A DNA stretch of 64,000 nt from Gluconacetobacter liquefaciens. Its GTDB lineage: Bacteria > Pseudomonadota > Alphaproteobacteria > Acetobacterales > Acetobacteraceae. This document shows positions 35,069 through 45,100 of this stretch, in pieces (positions within the stretch are counted from its first letter, which is position 1; each line of letters starts with the position of its first letter). Below the pieces are notes generated by a model. The model saw only the letters and a list, made by a program, of their open reading frames with translations, was not told the origin of the DNA and made no database searches. The stretch covers positions 186,001-250,000 of the forward strand of contig NZ_QQAW01000001.1 of NCBI RefSeq assembly GCF_003350405.1, written 5' to 3'. Both the position numbers and the translations under genes were made by a program.

Positions 35069-35087
35069 GGGCGGCGGAGGGATGACG

Positions 35088-35828
35088 ATGCGCCTGTCGG
35101 TCGAACTGATTCCGCGTGATGCGGAGGCTCTGCTGCGCGATGCGGAGCAGGTTCGCACGCATTTTTCCTTGGCCGACACGTTGAACGTGCCCAGCCTGAT
35201 GCGCTTTCCGATGCAGGGGTGGGACGCGGTGCCGCTGCTGCAGCCGATCCTGCCGCGTGTCGTGCCGCATATCCGGGCCATCGATATCGACCCTCACGGC
35301 CCGCTGCCGGGGGTGAATATTCCGGGGCTTACGGAAGTGCTGGTGGTGAGGGGCGATCCGCCGGCCGATCTGAGCCGCCGGACCTTTCCCAATTCGTCGG
35401 AAAGCGTGATCCGCCGCTATCGCCGCGAGGCGCCGCATCTGACGGTCTATGCCGCCTTCGATCCTTGGCGGCATGCGCCCTGGCGGGAGATGGAGGCGGT
35501 GGCGCGCAAGAAGGAGGCCGGGGCCGCCGGCTTCTTTACCCAGCCGGTGTTCGACATGCGGATGCTGGATCTGTGCATGGGCTGGCTGGAGGGGGAAACC
35601 GTGTTCTGGGGGCTTTCGCCGGTTATCGGGCCGAAATCGCGCTCCTATTGGGAGACGACGAACCATGTCGTTTTTCCCCACGGGTTCGACCTGACGCTGG
35701 AAGCCAACATTGCATTCGCGGTTCGGGCGATCCGTGCCGTCCGGGCGGCGGCGGGGCATGTCTATCTGATGCCGCTGCGGGTGAACCTGGCTGCCTATCT
35801 GGGGCCGATTCAGCAGGCGCTCGGCTGA
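35088..35828 (+). CDS. Short methylenetetrahydrofolate reductase-like protein
   Basis: 246 residues from ATG 35088 (GGAGGG seven bases upstream; ATG 35082 is also possible). A TIM-barrel with LSVELIPRDAEALLRDAEQV replacing the usual SFE.FPP N terminus, then LTEVLVVRGDPPAD resembling the MetF LRGDPP motif, and AAGFFTQPVFDM like the MetF FFTQ.FD segment. It is shorter and more divergent than E. coli MetF (about 296 residues). Adjacency to folD supports a folate role; whether it reduces methylene-THF is unproven. Confidence 0.75.
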   Translation: MRLSVELIPRDAEALLRDAEQVRTHFSLADTLNVPSLMRFPMQGWDAVPLLQPILPRVVPHIRAIDIDPHGPLPGVNIPGLTEVLVVRGDPPADLSRRTFPNSSESVIRRYRREAPHLTVYAAFDPWRHAPWREMEAVARKKEAGAAGFFTQPVFDMRMLDLCMGWLEGETVFWGLSPVIGPKSRSYWETTNHVVFPHGFDLTLEANIAFAVRAIRAVRAAAGHVYLMPLRVNLAAYLGPIQQALG

Positions 35829-35985
35829 TACGGCGCGGGGCGGGGACGGGTTACGTCCGCCCTGCAATTCCGTTAGCCTCGGGGAAAGAATCTGTTTTCC
35901 CCGAGAGGTCCTGATCGTGCCGTACCACCGTCCATGTCCACGCCTGTCCACCAGGCCAGGGTTTCAGCCGGGGATCGCCGGTACC

Positions 35986-38034
35986 ATGACCGCGATCGGG
36001 CGTGTTCTGGGGGCCGCCATGCTGATCGTGGGCGGCGTGGCGCCCGCGCTTGCCGAAGAGGCGACGCCGGCAGCCGCATCCGCCATGCCGGCGCCCGATC
36101 CGGCCCGTATTTTCGCCCCGCTGGCCTATCCGATGCCGGCGGGCAGCACGCGGTCGGCCGGCGGCGTGCCGGGTGGCGCCTATTGGCAGAACAGCGTCGA
36201 TTACGAGATCAAGGCGGCGATCGACCCCACCAACCGCCTGCTTTCTGGCAGCGAAATCATCACCTACGCCAATAACAGCCCCGATGCGCTGGATGTGCTG
36301 TGGGTGCAACTCGACCAGAATATCTATCGTGACGGTTCGCGCGGCAATTTCGTCAATCCGCAGCGCCATGGCGATCATACCGATGGCGATGTGATCGAAA
36401 GCGTGTCGATCGAACAGGACGGCAAGAGCATCCCGGTTACGCCCGTCATCTCCGACACGCGGATGCAGGTGCCGCTGCCCACGGCGCTGGAGGGCAAGGG
36501 CGGCAAGATCCGGCTGAAGATCGTCTGGCACTATACCATTCCCGGCCCCGCGGGTGGGCGCACCGCCGTCAGTTCCACCCGCAATGGCGATATCTACGAG
36601 GTGGCGCAATGGTATCCGCGCATGGCCGTCTATGACGACGTTCGTGGCTGGGATACCGCGCCCTATCTGGGGCAGGAGTTCTTCCTGGATTATGGCGATA
36701 TCGATTACAGCGTGACCGTGCCGTGGAACTTTACCGTGGTCGGGTCCGGCGCGCTGCTCAACCAGGCCGATGTGCTGACCCAGACCGAGCGCGACAGGCT
36801 GGCGCAGGCCGCGAAGAGCGACGAGCGGGTGATGATCCGCACCGAAGCCGATATCCACGATCCCAAGAGCCATCCGGCCCAGACCGGTACCAAGACCTGG
36901 CATTTCCGCATGAACAATACGCGCGACGTGGCGTTCGCGGCCTCGCCAGCTTTCCTGTGGGATGCGGCACGTCTGAACCTGCCGCCGGTGGTGGTCGAGC
37001 CGGGTCATGTGCCGGTACCGCGTCTGGCGATGTCGGCCTATCCGGTGGAAGGCGCGGGACCGCATCAGTGGGACCGCTCCACGTCTTATGTGAAATACGC
37101 GATCGAATATTTCTCGCGTCGCTGGTACCCCTATCCGTGGCCGAACGCGATCAATCTGGGCGGGCATGGCGCGGCGATGGAGTATCCCGGCATCGTTTTC
37201 GACGGCATGCGCGACAAGGACCCGGAACTGTTCTGGGTCACGGCGCATGAACTGGGCCATGACTGGTTCCCGATGGTCGTGGGCTCCAATGAACGCCGCC
37301 ATGCGTTCATGGACGAAGGATTCAACACCTTTATCGACACCTATGCGTCGGACGATTTCAATTCCGGCGAGTTCGCGCCCAAGCATGATGTGGAGTTCGC
37401 GCCCGCCACCGGCAAGCCGGCCGAGGATATCCTCTCGGTGCTGCGCGACCCGGCCGCGCCGCGCCTGATGACACCTTCGGACCTGATCCCCGAGCACTAT
37501 CGGCATCCGGTCACCTACTTCAAGGCCGCCTATGGGCTGAAGCTGCTGCGCGAGCAGATCCTGGGTCCGGAGCGGTTCGACCGTGCCTTCCGTCGCTACA
37601 TTGCGATGTGGGCCTATCGCCACCCTACGCCTTCGGATTTCTTCCGGCTGATGGACAGCGAGACGGGGGAGGATCTGTCGTGGTTCTGGCGGGGCTGGTA
37701 TTTCAATAACTGGGGGCCGGACTATGCGGTGAAGTCTGCCACGCCCACCGGCGAAGGCGCGGCACCCGGCCTGCTGGTGACGGTGGACAACAAGGGCTGG
37801 CTGCCGCTGCCGGTGACGTTGCAGGTGAGCTATACCGATGGCACCAACGCGCGCCTGACCATACCGACCGAAGCCTGGTACCTGCGCAACGAGATCGAAC
37901 TGACGATTCCGGGTTCGCGCACACCCCAGGCTGTTACCCTCGATCCGGGGCATGACATCCCGGACCTGAACCGTGCCGACAACACGCTGACCCTGGCCCA
38001 GCCCACTCCGCCGGCAGCGCCGCCCGCGCGCTGA
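35986..38034 (+). CDS. M1 family metallopeptidase, secreted
   Basis: 682 residues from ATG 35986, giving a signal peptide (MTAIGRVLGAAMLIVGGVAPALA). A GTG at 35917 with GAGAGG upstream would lengthen the n-region. The zinc site is H421-E-L-G-H425 with E444 in HAFMDEGFN, the HExxH-x18-E of gluzincins. AMEYPGIVF replaces the aminopeptidase GAMEN motif (the G-A-A-M-E-Y-P variant), as in M1 proteins with altered exopeptidase function. The C-terminal beta domain (LLVTVDNKGWLPLPV) resembles a fibronectin-like fold. It is predicted to be periplasmic. Confidence 0.9.
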   Translation: MTAIGRVLGAAMLIVGGVAPALAEEATPAAASAMPAPDPARIFAPLAYPMPAGSTRSAGGVPGGAYWQNSVDYEIKAAIDPTNRLLSGSEIITYANNSPDALDVLWVQLDQNIYRDGSRGNFVNPQRHGDHTDGDVIESVSIEQDGKSIPVTPVISDTRMQVPLPTALEGKGGKIRLKIVWHYTIPGPAGGRTAVSSTRNGDIYEVAQWYPRMAVYDDVRGWDTAPYLGQEFFLDYGDIDYSVTVPWNFTVVGSGALLNQADVLTQTERDRLAQAAKSDERVMIRTEADIHDPKSHPAQTGTKTWHFRMNNTRDVAFAASPAFLWDAARLNLPPVVVEPGHVPVPRLAMSAYPVEGAGPHQWDRSTSYVKYAIEYFSRRWYPYPWPNAINLGGHGAAMEYPGIVFDGMRDKDPELFWVTAHELGHDWFPMVVGSNERRHAFMDEGFNTFIDTYASDDFNSGEFAPKHDVEFAPATGKPAEDILSVLRDPAAPRLMTPSDLIPEHYRHPVTYFKAAYGLKLLREQILGPERFDRAFRRYIAMWAYRHPTPSDFFRLMDSETGEDLSWFWRGWYFNNWGPDYAVKSATPTGEGAAPGLLVTVDNKGWLPLPVTLQVSYTDGTNARLTIPTEAWYLRNEIELTIPGSRTPQAVTLDPGHDIPDLNRADNTLTLAQPTPPAAPPAR

Positions 38035-38049
38035 GGCCTGGGGATTGTT

Positions 38050-38094
38050 CGGGAATGGGGATTGGTGCCCGTCTGTTGCCAGTCCTCATTCCCG
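38050..38094. terminator. Long hairpin between convergent M1 peptidase and NUDIX genes
   Basis: CGGGAATGGGGATTGG (38050-38065) pairs with CCAGTCCTCATTCCCG (38079-38094), 14 of 16 pairs plus two G-T wobbles, with a 13-base loop. There is no strong T run. It lies between two convergent stop codons and probably acts as a shared transcript end. Confidence 0.5.
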
Positions 38095-38102
38095 GACGGG
38101 TT

Positions 38103-38684
38103 CTACAGCCAGTCGCGCGCGCGGATCAGGGCCAGCGCGGCCAGCGTGACCATGCAGGTGATTTCGCCATCGCGGATCATCCGGTCCAGTTCAGTCAGAT
38201 TCATCGTGTGACTGGTCAGGTCCGCCTCGGTTGCCTCTGGCCGGGGCGTGCCCTGCGTCAGGCCGGTCGCCAGATAGACATGGCCGCGTTGGGTGGAATA
38301 GCCGGCTCCCTGATACAGGATGCCGGCATGCCGCAGGCGTTCGGCATGCAGGCCGGTTTCTTCTTCCAGTTCGCCCCGGGCCACCGTTTCGGGATCGGCG
38401 TCGGGCCGATATTCCCACATGCCCATCGGCAGTTCCCACAGCCGCGCCCGGATCGGGTATCGATACTGGCGCACCAGCGTCACGGTGGGGCCGTCCGGCC
38501 CCTCGCCCAGTGGCAGGATGACGACGAAATCCCCCCGCTCGACCACGCCGTAGAGTCCTTCGCCTCCATCCGGCCGGCGGATGATGTCCTCGCGCACGCG
38601 GGTCCATGGATTTTCGTAGGCGATCCGCGAGGACAGGGTGACGAAGCCGCCCGTATCTTCGGGGATGGGGGTGTCGGCGGTCAT
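38103..38684 (-). CDS. NUDIX hydrolase
   Basis: 193 residues from ATG 38684, with GAGAGG upstream. The Nudix box is PDADPETVARGELEEETGLHAE, with the ...RELxEExGL core slightly varied (GELEEETGL). LVRQYRYPIRARLWELPMGMWE resembles ADP-ribose pyrophosphatase family members (NudF/MutT-like). Substrates could be ADP-ribose or a nucleoside diphosphate sugar. The frame extends to 38861 over the divergent MFS transporter, but that is not needed. Confidence 0.88.
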   Translation of the reverse strand: MTADTPIPEDTGGFVTLSSRIAYENPWTRVREDIIRRPDGGEGLYGVVERGDFVVILPLGEGPDGPTVTLVRQYRYPIRARLWELPMGMWEYRPDADPETVARGELEEETGLHAERLRHAGILYQGAGYSTQRGHVYLATGLTQGTPRPEATEADLTSHTMNLTELDRMIRDGEITCMVTLAALALIRARDWL

Positions 38685-38796
38685 GTGGGACGTTCCTCTC
38701 GTGGTGGCATTTCCATCATGGCGTGGGGCGGCCATGCTTGGCGAATGGCGTCGTCGGCCCGTATGGTATCGAAGTAACCGGAGTGTGCACCTCGTC

Positions 38797-40002
38797 ATGA
38801 CTGTCTTACGGAGCGGACCGGCCAACCCAACGCTGCGAATTCTCGCCGTCGTGCTGTTCAACCTGATCTGCTACGTCGATATCGGTCTGCCGCTGGCAGT
38901 CATCCCGCTCTTTGTGCATGGCACGCTGGGCTATAATACCGTCATCGCCGGATTGGCCGTGTCGCTGCAATATCTGGCGACCTTCGCCTCGCGCGCGCAG
39001 GCGGGCAGGTTCGTGGACGAGCGGGGCGCGAAGCCGGCAGTGGTGATCGGGCTTGCGATCTGCGTGCTGGCAGGGCAGGCGCTGATGCTGTCTGGCCTGT
39101 TCATGCATCGGGCTGGGTTGGCCATGCTGCTGCTGATTGCCAGCCGTATCCTGATGGGGGTGGGTGAAAGCTGGACTGCGACCGGGGCCATCCTGTGGAA
39201 TATCGGGCGTGTCGGGCCGGAACGGACGGCGCAGGTGATTTCCTGGAACGGCATCACTTCCTATGGCGGTATCGCCTTCGGGGCGCCGGTGGGCGCGGTG
39301 CTGGCACAGGCCCATGGGGTGCTTGGTGGGCTGGCCGGGGTGGGATTGCTTTCGGCGCTGCTGCCTGCGTTCGGATTGGCGTTGGCCACGCGATATGCCG
39401 CCGTGCCACCGATTGCCAAGGGGGGCGAGGTCATGCCGTTCTCTCAGGTCTTCTGGCGCGTTCTGCCTTACGGCATCGTGCTGGCCTGCGGGTCGGTCGG
39501 GTTCGGGGCCATCTCGGCCTGTCTGTCGCTGTATTTCGCCGACCGGCACTGGGACGGTGCGGCGGTGGGGCTGATGGTGTTTGGCCTGGTCTTCGTTCTG
39601 GTGCGGCTGTTCTTCTCGCGCCAGATCGGCCTGCGCGGCGGGATGAAGGTGGCGGTGGTGTCGCTGCTGGTCGAGGTTGCCGGGCTGCTGCTGCTCTGGC
39701 GGAGCGCGGACGTGTTCTCGGCCGATCTGGGGGCTGCGTTGACCGGGGCTGGGTTCTCGCTGGTCTTTCCGGCTCTTGGGGTGGAGGCAGTGACGCGCGC
39801 GGGCCCGCATAACCGGGGGGCGGCGCTGGGGGCCTTCAGCGTCTTTCTCGATATCGGTATCGGTCTTTCCGGCCCGATGCTGGGGCTGGTGATCCATAGC
39901 TTGGGCTATGGTCCGATGTTTCTGGTCTCGGCACTGTTTACCGGCGCCGGGGTCGGTGCCACCCTGCTGCTGCGGGAGCGGGCCCGCCCCGATGCCGCCT
40001 GA
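38797..40002 (+). CDS. MFS transporter (YhhS-like)
   Basis: 401 residues with twelve predicted helices. NLICYVDIGLPLAVIPLFVHGTLGYNTVIAGLAVSLQYLATF, the loop SRAQAGRFVDERGAKPAVVIGL (MFS motif A variant) and SRILMGVGESWTATGAILWNIGRVG resemble the YhhS/YfcJ group of drug or arabinose-type exporters. The C-terminal half shows GAGFSLVFPALGVEAVTRAGPHNRGAALG. ATG 38797 is in the divergent region with the NUDIX gene, 112 bases from its start. The substrate is unknown. Confidence 0.85.
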   Translation: MTVLRSGPANPTLRILAVVLFNLICYVDIGLPLAVIPLFVHGTLGYNTVIAGLAVSLQYLATFASRAQAGRFVDERGAKPAVVIGLAICVLAGQALMLSGLFMHRAGLAMLLLIASRILMGVGESWTATGAILWNIGRVGPERTAQVISWNGITSYGGIAFGAPVGAVLAQAHGVLGGLAGVGLLSALLPAFGLALATRYAAVPPIAKGGEVMPFSQVFWRVLPYGIVLACGSVGFGAISACLSLYFADRHWDGAAVGLMVFGLVFVLVRLFFSRQIGLRGGMKVAVVSLLVEVAGLLLLWRSADVFSADLGAALTGAGFSLVFPALGVEAVTRAGPHNRGAALGAFSVFLDIGIGLSGPMLGLVIHSLGYGPMFLVSALFTGAGVGATLLLRERARPDAA

Positions 40003-40070
40003 CGGCGACTGTCTTTGTGGGGGGTGGCCCGGATCTCGCGGATGATCCATCTTCAGGAGGATAACGACTC

Positions 40071-40652
40071 ATGTCCGTTGTTGCCGTTGCCGTATTCTGC
40101 GGGTCCCGTTTCGGGGGCCGGCCAGCGTTCCAGGAGGCTGCGCGGGACCTGGGGCAGCAGCTTGGCAAAGCCGGCATGCGGTTGGTCTATGGCGGTGGCG
40201 ATGTCGGGCTGATGGGTGCGGTGGCGGATGCGACGCTGGCGGCCGGCGGTGCGGTGTCTGGTGTGATCCCCACCTTTCTTGAAGCGCGAGAGGTGATGCA
40301 TCAGGGGGTGAGCGACCTGACGGTGACGGACTCGATGCACAGTCGCAAACAGTTGATGTTTGCCCGGGCCGATGCCTTCGTCGTGCTGCCCGGAGGCTTG
40401 GGTACATTCGACGAGACGATGGAAATCCTGACCTGGCGGCAATTGAAGCTGCACGACAAGCCGATCTTCATCGTCAATGTCGCCGGTTGGGCTGACCCGA
40501 TGCTGGGCATGCTACGGGCTGCGGTGGAAAACGGTTTCGCGGAAGCCTCGGCGCTGGATTTGTTCGAGGTCGTGCCTGACGTGGCCACGACGATGGTGCA
40601 TCTGAAGGCCGTGATGCGTAGCCCGGTCGTGGATGATGCCAGCCGGCTGTAA
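40071..40652 (+). CDS. LOG family protein (TIGR00730, cytokinin-type phosphoribohydrolase)
   Basis: 193 residues. VAVFCGSRFGG at the N terminus, MRLVYGGGDVGLMGAVADATLAAGG, and SMHSRKQLMFARADAFVVLPGGLGTFDETMEIL contain the LOG signature PGGxGTxxE with its upstream arginine. It cleaves N6-substituted AMP to free base and ribose 5-phosphate; bacterial members may also act as general nucleotide 5'-monophosphate nucleosidases. AGGAGGATAACGACTC precedes the ATG. Confidence 0.93.
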   Translation: MSVVAVAVFCGSRFGGRPAFQEAARDLGQQLGKAGMRLVYGGGDVGLMGAVADATLAAGGAVSGVIPTFLEAREVMHQGVSDLTVTDSMHSRKQLMFARADAFVVLPGGLGTFDETMEILTWRQLKLHDKPIFIVNVAGWADPMLGMLRAAVENGFAEASALDLFEVVPDVATTMVHLKAVMRSPVVDDASRL

Positions 40653-40770
40653 GGTTCGGCCGAGGCCGGATATGACGGCGGCATGACAAAAAACCGCTGC
40701 TCGGGCGAATAGTTGGCGCCCGGGCTCTTGCGGAGAGTCGAGAGGGCATGTATAGCCCCCCACACGAGTT

Positions 40771-40847
40771 CGGAGTGTAGCTCAGCCTGGTAGAGCACTG
40801 TGTTCGGGACGCAGGGGCCGGAGGTTCGAATCCTCTCACTCCGACCA
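40771..40847 (+). tRNA. tRNA-Pro, anticodon CGG
   Basis: 77 nucleotides including encoded CCA. The acceptor arms CGGAGTG/CACTCCG pair fully. The D-arm is GCTC-agcctggta-GAGC. The anticodon arm CTGTG-TTCGGGA-CGCAG gives loop anticodon CGG (reads CCG), and the T-arm is GGAGG-TTCGAAT-CCTCT. The discriminator is A. The CGG isoacceptor fits the high GC codon use. No integrase or att repeat is visible downstream; 40848-41024 holds nothing recognisable. Confidence 0.97.
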
Positions 40848-41024
40848 GATTTTCCCTTATGTCGGGCGGCTTAATGCCGTTATGACCCGGTAATACGGGT
40901 TGCACACGTTGGTGTCAGACCACGTCGGGAATGCTCGTTCAGTTGCGGCCGTCAGATATGACACGGTGTCGTGGCTTCATAATCCGATTGAACCGAGGCA
41001 TGCCGAGTACGGGGTGCCCTGCCA

Positions 41025-42107
41025 TCAGCAAGCTTTTTCTGCCCTTGCCAAACCATGGGCGATCAGGCGGTCGAGAATTTCGGGGTAGTCGATCCCGCTG
41101 GCGGCCATCACCTTGGAATACATGCTGATATCGGTGAAGCCGGGGATCGTGTTCAGTTCGTTGATCAGGATTTGCCCGTCGGGCGTCAGGAAGAAATCCG
41201 CGCGGGCCATGCCGTCGCAGCCAAGGGTGCGGAAGGCTTGGGATGCAAGGGCTCTGATCGCATCCTCGGTCTTGCCGGGTAAATCGGCTGGCACATGCAG
41301 GCCGGCGCCGTCCTTGTCGATATATTTGGCGTCATAGGTATAGAAGCCGTGGCGGTCGGCGGGGATGATTTCACCGGTTCGCGAGACGAACAGGGTGCCG
41401 TCGGTGGCTTCGAGAACCGCACATTCGATCTCGCGCCCCTGGATGAATTGTTCGGCAAGCAACTTCGTGTCGTGACGGAAGCCTTCGGACAAGGCGCTTT
41501 CATAATCCGCCCTGGTCGAGACCTTGCTGACCCCGACCGAGGAGCCTTGCCGGGCGGGCTTGATGAAGACGGGCAGGCCGAGAGCGTGTTCCAGTTCTTC
41601 GAAGGTTGGCACGGCGTGCGAGCGGATCGTGAATGATCGGGCAGCAGGAATGCCGGCCTCGTTGAAGAGTCTTTTGGCGATGTCCTTGTCCAGGGCGTTC
41701 GCCGATCCGGGAATGCCGCAGCCGGCGAGCGGCACCTGGGCGACGTCGGCCAGGCCCTGTACTGCGCCGTCTTCGCCGTGGAGGCCGTGCAGGACGGGAA
41801 AGAGAATGTCGATTCCGGGCAATGCGTAGGGCGCGCCATCTGGCGGGAGTGCGATCACGCGCCCGTGGCCGCCCGGTACGAAACAGAGTTCTGTTCCATG
41901 GGATGGTTGCGCGAGGGTGCCGTCCTCAAGACGGCTTAGAATCCACAGCCCCTCGCGGGTGACGAAAATCGGAACGGCATCGTATTTCTCGGGAGAGAGC
42001 GCCCGTATGACATTGGTTGCGGAAAGCACCGAGACCGCATGTTCTTCCGACCGGCCACCAAAGAGCACGCCAACACGCAGCCTGCTCGCGTTACCGGCTG
42101 GAATCAT
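41025..42107 (-). CDS. ddl: D-alanine--D-alanine ligase
   Basis: 360 residues from ATG 42107 (AGGAAGAAAG upstream); the frame to 42254 is not supported. ATP-grasp enzyme that joins two D-Ala for peptidoglycan. RVGVLFGGRSEEHAVSVLSA is the N-terminal Ddl motif, and LFPVLHGLHGEDGAVQGL, GLPVFIKPARQGSSVGVSKV and LINELNTIPGFTDISMYSKVM contain the expected ATP- and Mg-binding residues. Its length and RSEEH/GFT features match DdlA-type enzymes. It stands alone, away from the mur cluster. Confidence 0.96.
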   Translation of the reverse strand: MIPAGNASRLRVGVLFGGRSEEHAVSVLSATNVIRALSPEKYDAVPIFVTREGLWILSRLEDGTLAQPSHGTELCFVPGGHGRVIALPPDGAPYALPGIDILFPVLHGLHGEDGAVQGLADVAQVPLAGCGIPGSANALDKDIAKRLFNEAGIPAARSFTIRSHAVPTFEELEHALGLPVFIKPARQGSSVGVSKVSTRADYESALSEGFRHDTKLLAEQFIQGREIECAVLEATDGTLFVSRTGEIIPADRHGFYTYDAKYIDKDGAGLHVPADLPGKTEDAIRALASQAFRTLGCDGMARADFFLTPDGQILINELNTIPGFTDISMYSKVMAASGIDYPEILDRLIAHGLARAEKAC

Positions 42108-42142
42108 TCTTTCTTCCTCATCATGAATGCAGTTGAAGGGGT

Positions 42143-42185
42143 GAAGGGGACGACTGTCCCCTTCCGGGTGCAGGGCAGCGCCCTG
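42143..42185 (-). repeat. Twin-hairpin 3' element, copy 3 (after the transglutaminase gene)
   Basis: Read on the minus strand, GCAGGGC-GCT-GCCCTGC (42185-42169) is followed by ACCCGG and then AAGGGGAC-agtc-GTCCCCTT (42162-42143) and CACCCC. This is the same order and spacing as copies 1 and 2, again just downstream of a stop codon (42199), with compensating base changes in the stems. Confidence 0.65.
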
Positions 42186-42198
42186 CGTCATGTCCCCA

Positions 42199-45100
42199 TC
42201 AGGAAAACCGTCGAAGATCCAAAGTCCGAGGCTGTTCCAGCGACCGCCGCACAACGGGTGCCAGCATGGCCCCCACGGTATGGCCGAACGGAAAGAAGCG
42301 GATGCGGCGCCGGGCTTCGGCCTCGTTGGCGTTGACCGGGCGGGTCTCGTAGTTGCGGCCGCCGGGGTGGGCGACGTGGTAGGTCAGGCCGCCGATGCTG
42401 CGGCCGGTCCAGGTGTCGTACACATCGAACACCAGTGGGGTTTGTACGCCGATGGTGGGATGCAGGGCGCTGGGTGGGTTCCACGCCTTGAAGCGTACGC
42501 CGCCGACATATTCGCCCTGGCGTTCGGTGCGGGTCAGCGGCACGCCGATGCCGTTGCAGGCGAGGATATAGCGTTCGTCCACCCAGCCGGTGACGCGGGC
42601 CTGGACCCGTTCGGCGGAACTGTCGACATAGCGCACGGTGCCGCCGGCTGCCGGTTCCTCGGCCAGGGTGTGCCAGGGTTCCAGTGCGTGGCGGAGGTCG
42701 AGCGTCATGCCCAGAAGGGGGACGGTGCCGATTTCGGGGAAGCGGAAGGCCATGTGCGGCGCGAACCAGTCGGATTCCAGCGGGGCGCCGAGCGCGCGCA
42801 GTTCGGCGATGGCGTCGGTAAAATCGCGGCTGACATAGTGCGGCAGCATGAAATCGTCATGCAGGCGGGTGCCCCAGCGTACCAGTCGCCGCTCGTAGGG
42901 CTGTTTCCAGAAGGCGGCGACGGCGGCGCGCATCAGCAGCATCTGTGCCGCCGCCATCTGGTGATGGGGCGGCATTTCGAAGGCGCGATATTCCACCAGC
43001 CCCAGCCGGCCGGACGAGGTTTCCGGTGCGTAGAGCTTGTCGATGCAGAATTCGGTGCGGTGCGTATTACCGGTGATGTCGGCGAGCAGGTTGCGGAACA
43101 GCCGGTCGGTCAGCCAGGGCGGGGTCGGCTGGTCGGGGCGGACCTGGGAGAAAGCGATTTCCAGTTCCGCCACGCTGTCGTCGCGGGCTTCGTCCACGCG
43201 GGGATGCTGCGAGGACGGGCCGATGAACAGGCCGCTGAACAGATAGGAGAGCGATGGATGATTGTGCCAGAACCCGACCAGCGATTTCAGCAGGTCCGGC
43301 CGGCGCAGGAACGGGCTGTCGGCGGTACGGGCGGCGCCCATCACCACGTGGTTGCCGCCGCCGGTGCCGACATGGCGGCCGTCGACCATGAATTTCTCGG
43401 CGATCAGCCCAACCGCGCGGGCTTCGTCGTAAAGCTGCTGGCTGCGGCCGATATGTTCATCCCAGCTTGCCGCGGGGTGAATGTTGACCTCGATCACGCC
43501 GGGGTCGGGCGTGATCGAGAAATTGAGCAGGCGGGGGTCGCGCGGCGGTTGGTAGCCTTCCAGCACCACCTTGCGGCCGAAGGCGCGGGCGGTGTCCTCG
43601 ACTGCCGCGCAGAGATCCAGCCAGTCTTCCGCCGCGTAGAGAGGAGGGAAGAAAACATGCAGGATGCCGCCGCGTGCCTCGACGGCCAGTGCGGTGCGGA
43701 CCAGTTCGGGCTCCTCGCGCCCGACTTCCACAAGATGGTCGGTCATGGCACGGTTCAGCGGGATGCGCCCGGTGCCGCCGCCGGGATAGGGCGGTAGGGA
43801 AGGGAGGTCCGACAGGGCGGGTTGTTCGCCTGCCTCGGCCCTGTCGGCGCGTCCGGGCACGCCTTGCTCCGACCAACTGGGGCGCGTGCCGCCAGCCGAG
43901 GGGCCGGTGCGGCGCGCCAGGGCTGGATGGGGCGGCAGCGGCGGCATGGGGGCGAACGGATCGCGCTCCATGTCGTGGTCGATATTGTCTTCGCTGGCCC
44001 AGAGGAGGCTCTGCAGCGGCAGGCGGAAGCCGACCGGTGCGTCGCCGGGGACCAGGAACATCAGGTCGCCCCGGAAGAACCAGCGCCCGGACTGCCAGCG
44101 GCGCACGCCGTCGCGTACCACGACGCGTAGCGGCAGCACGCTGCCGACCGGCACGTTCAGCCCGTGGCCGTAGACGCGGGCCAGACGCTCGCGCTCCAGC
44201 GGGTCGCGCAGTTTGGAGTCCTCGACGATCACGTTGGCTGGCAGCCGGTGCTCGCGCCATAGATAGTAATGGATGTCCTCATAGGCCGGATTGACGAGGC
44301 CGGGATCGATCTGCAACCGCTCGGCCAGCGCGCGGCAGAAGGCGGCGGCATCCTGTTCGGTCGCGGTATCGGTGTCGTCGTCGGAGGCCAGGAGCGCGGG
44401 ATCGGTCCAGACCGGTTCGCCGTCGCGGCGCCAGTGGCATAGCAGTGCCCAGCGCGGCAGTTGCTCGCCGGGGTAATGCTTGCCCAGCACATGCTGGATC
44501 GCCGCCCCTTTCGACCAGAGTGGTAGCAGGCGCCGCAGCAGGCGCCCCGCGTAGGCGCGCTTGGTCGGACCCAGCGCGTCGATGTTCCATTCCGGAGCGT
44601 CCATGTCGTCGGCGGCGATGAAGGTGGGCTCGCCGCCCATGGTCAGGCCGACGGCGCCTTCCTCCAGGGTGGCATCGACCGTGCGTCCGGCCTCGAGGAT
44701 CGCCTGCCATTGCGCATCGGCGTAGGGGCGGGTGGTGCGGGGCGTTTCCAGCACCCGCGTGACGGCCATGGCGAAGTCGAATTCGGTCTCGCACTTGCCG
44801 ACCAGACCGGAGATCGGCGCGGCGGAGGCGGGCTCGGGCGTTGCGGCGAGGGGGATATGGCCCTCGCCCGTCAACAAACCGGAGGTGGCGTCCAGCCCGA
44901 CCCAGCCGGCACCGGGTAGGTAGACCTCGGCCCAGGCATGCAGGTCGGTGAAGTCCTCGGTGGGGCCTTCGGGGCCGGTCAGTGGCTTCTGGTCGGCCAC
45001 GAGCTGGATCAGGTAGCCGGAAACGAAACGGGCGGCGAAGCCCAGATTGCGCAGCATCTGCACCAGCAGCCACGCGCTGTCGCGGCACGAGCCCTTGCCC

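Noticed and set aside
35851-37953. 700-residue open frame on the minus strand
   Set aside because: It is antisense to the M1 peptidase and consists of a His/Arg/Gly-rich translation typical of high-GC mirror frames. The plus strand has a signal peptide, HExxH and family motifs.
40848-41024. Possible integration site after tRNA-Pro
   Set aside because: No integrase, no repeat of the tRNA 3' end and normal gene content follow, so there is no island evidence.
42190-43797. 535-residue plus-strand frame
   Set aside because: Antisense to the transglutaminase/DUF2126 gene, whose triad and DUF2126 blocks prove the minus strand.
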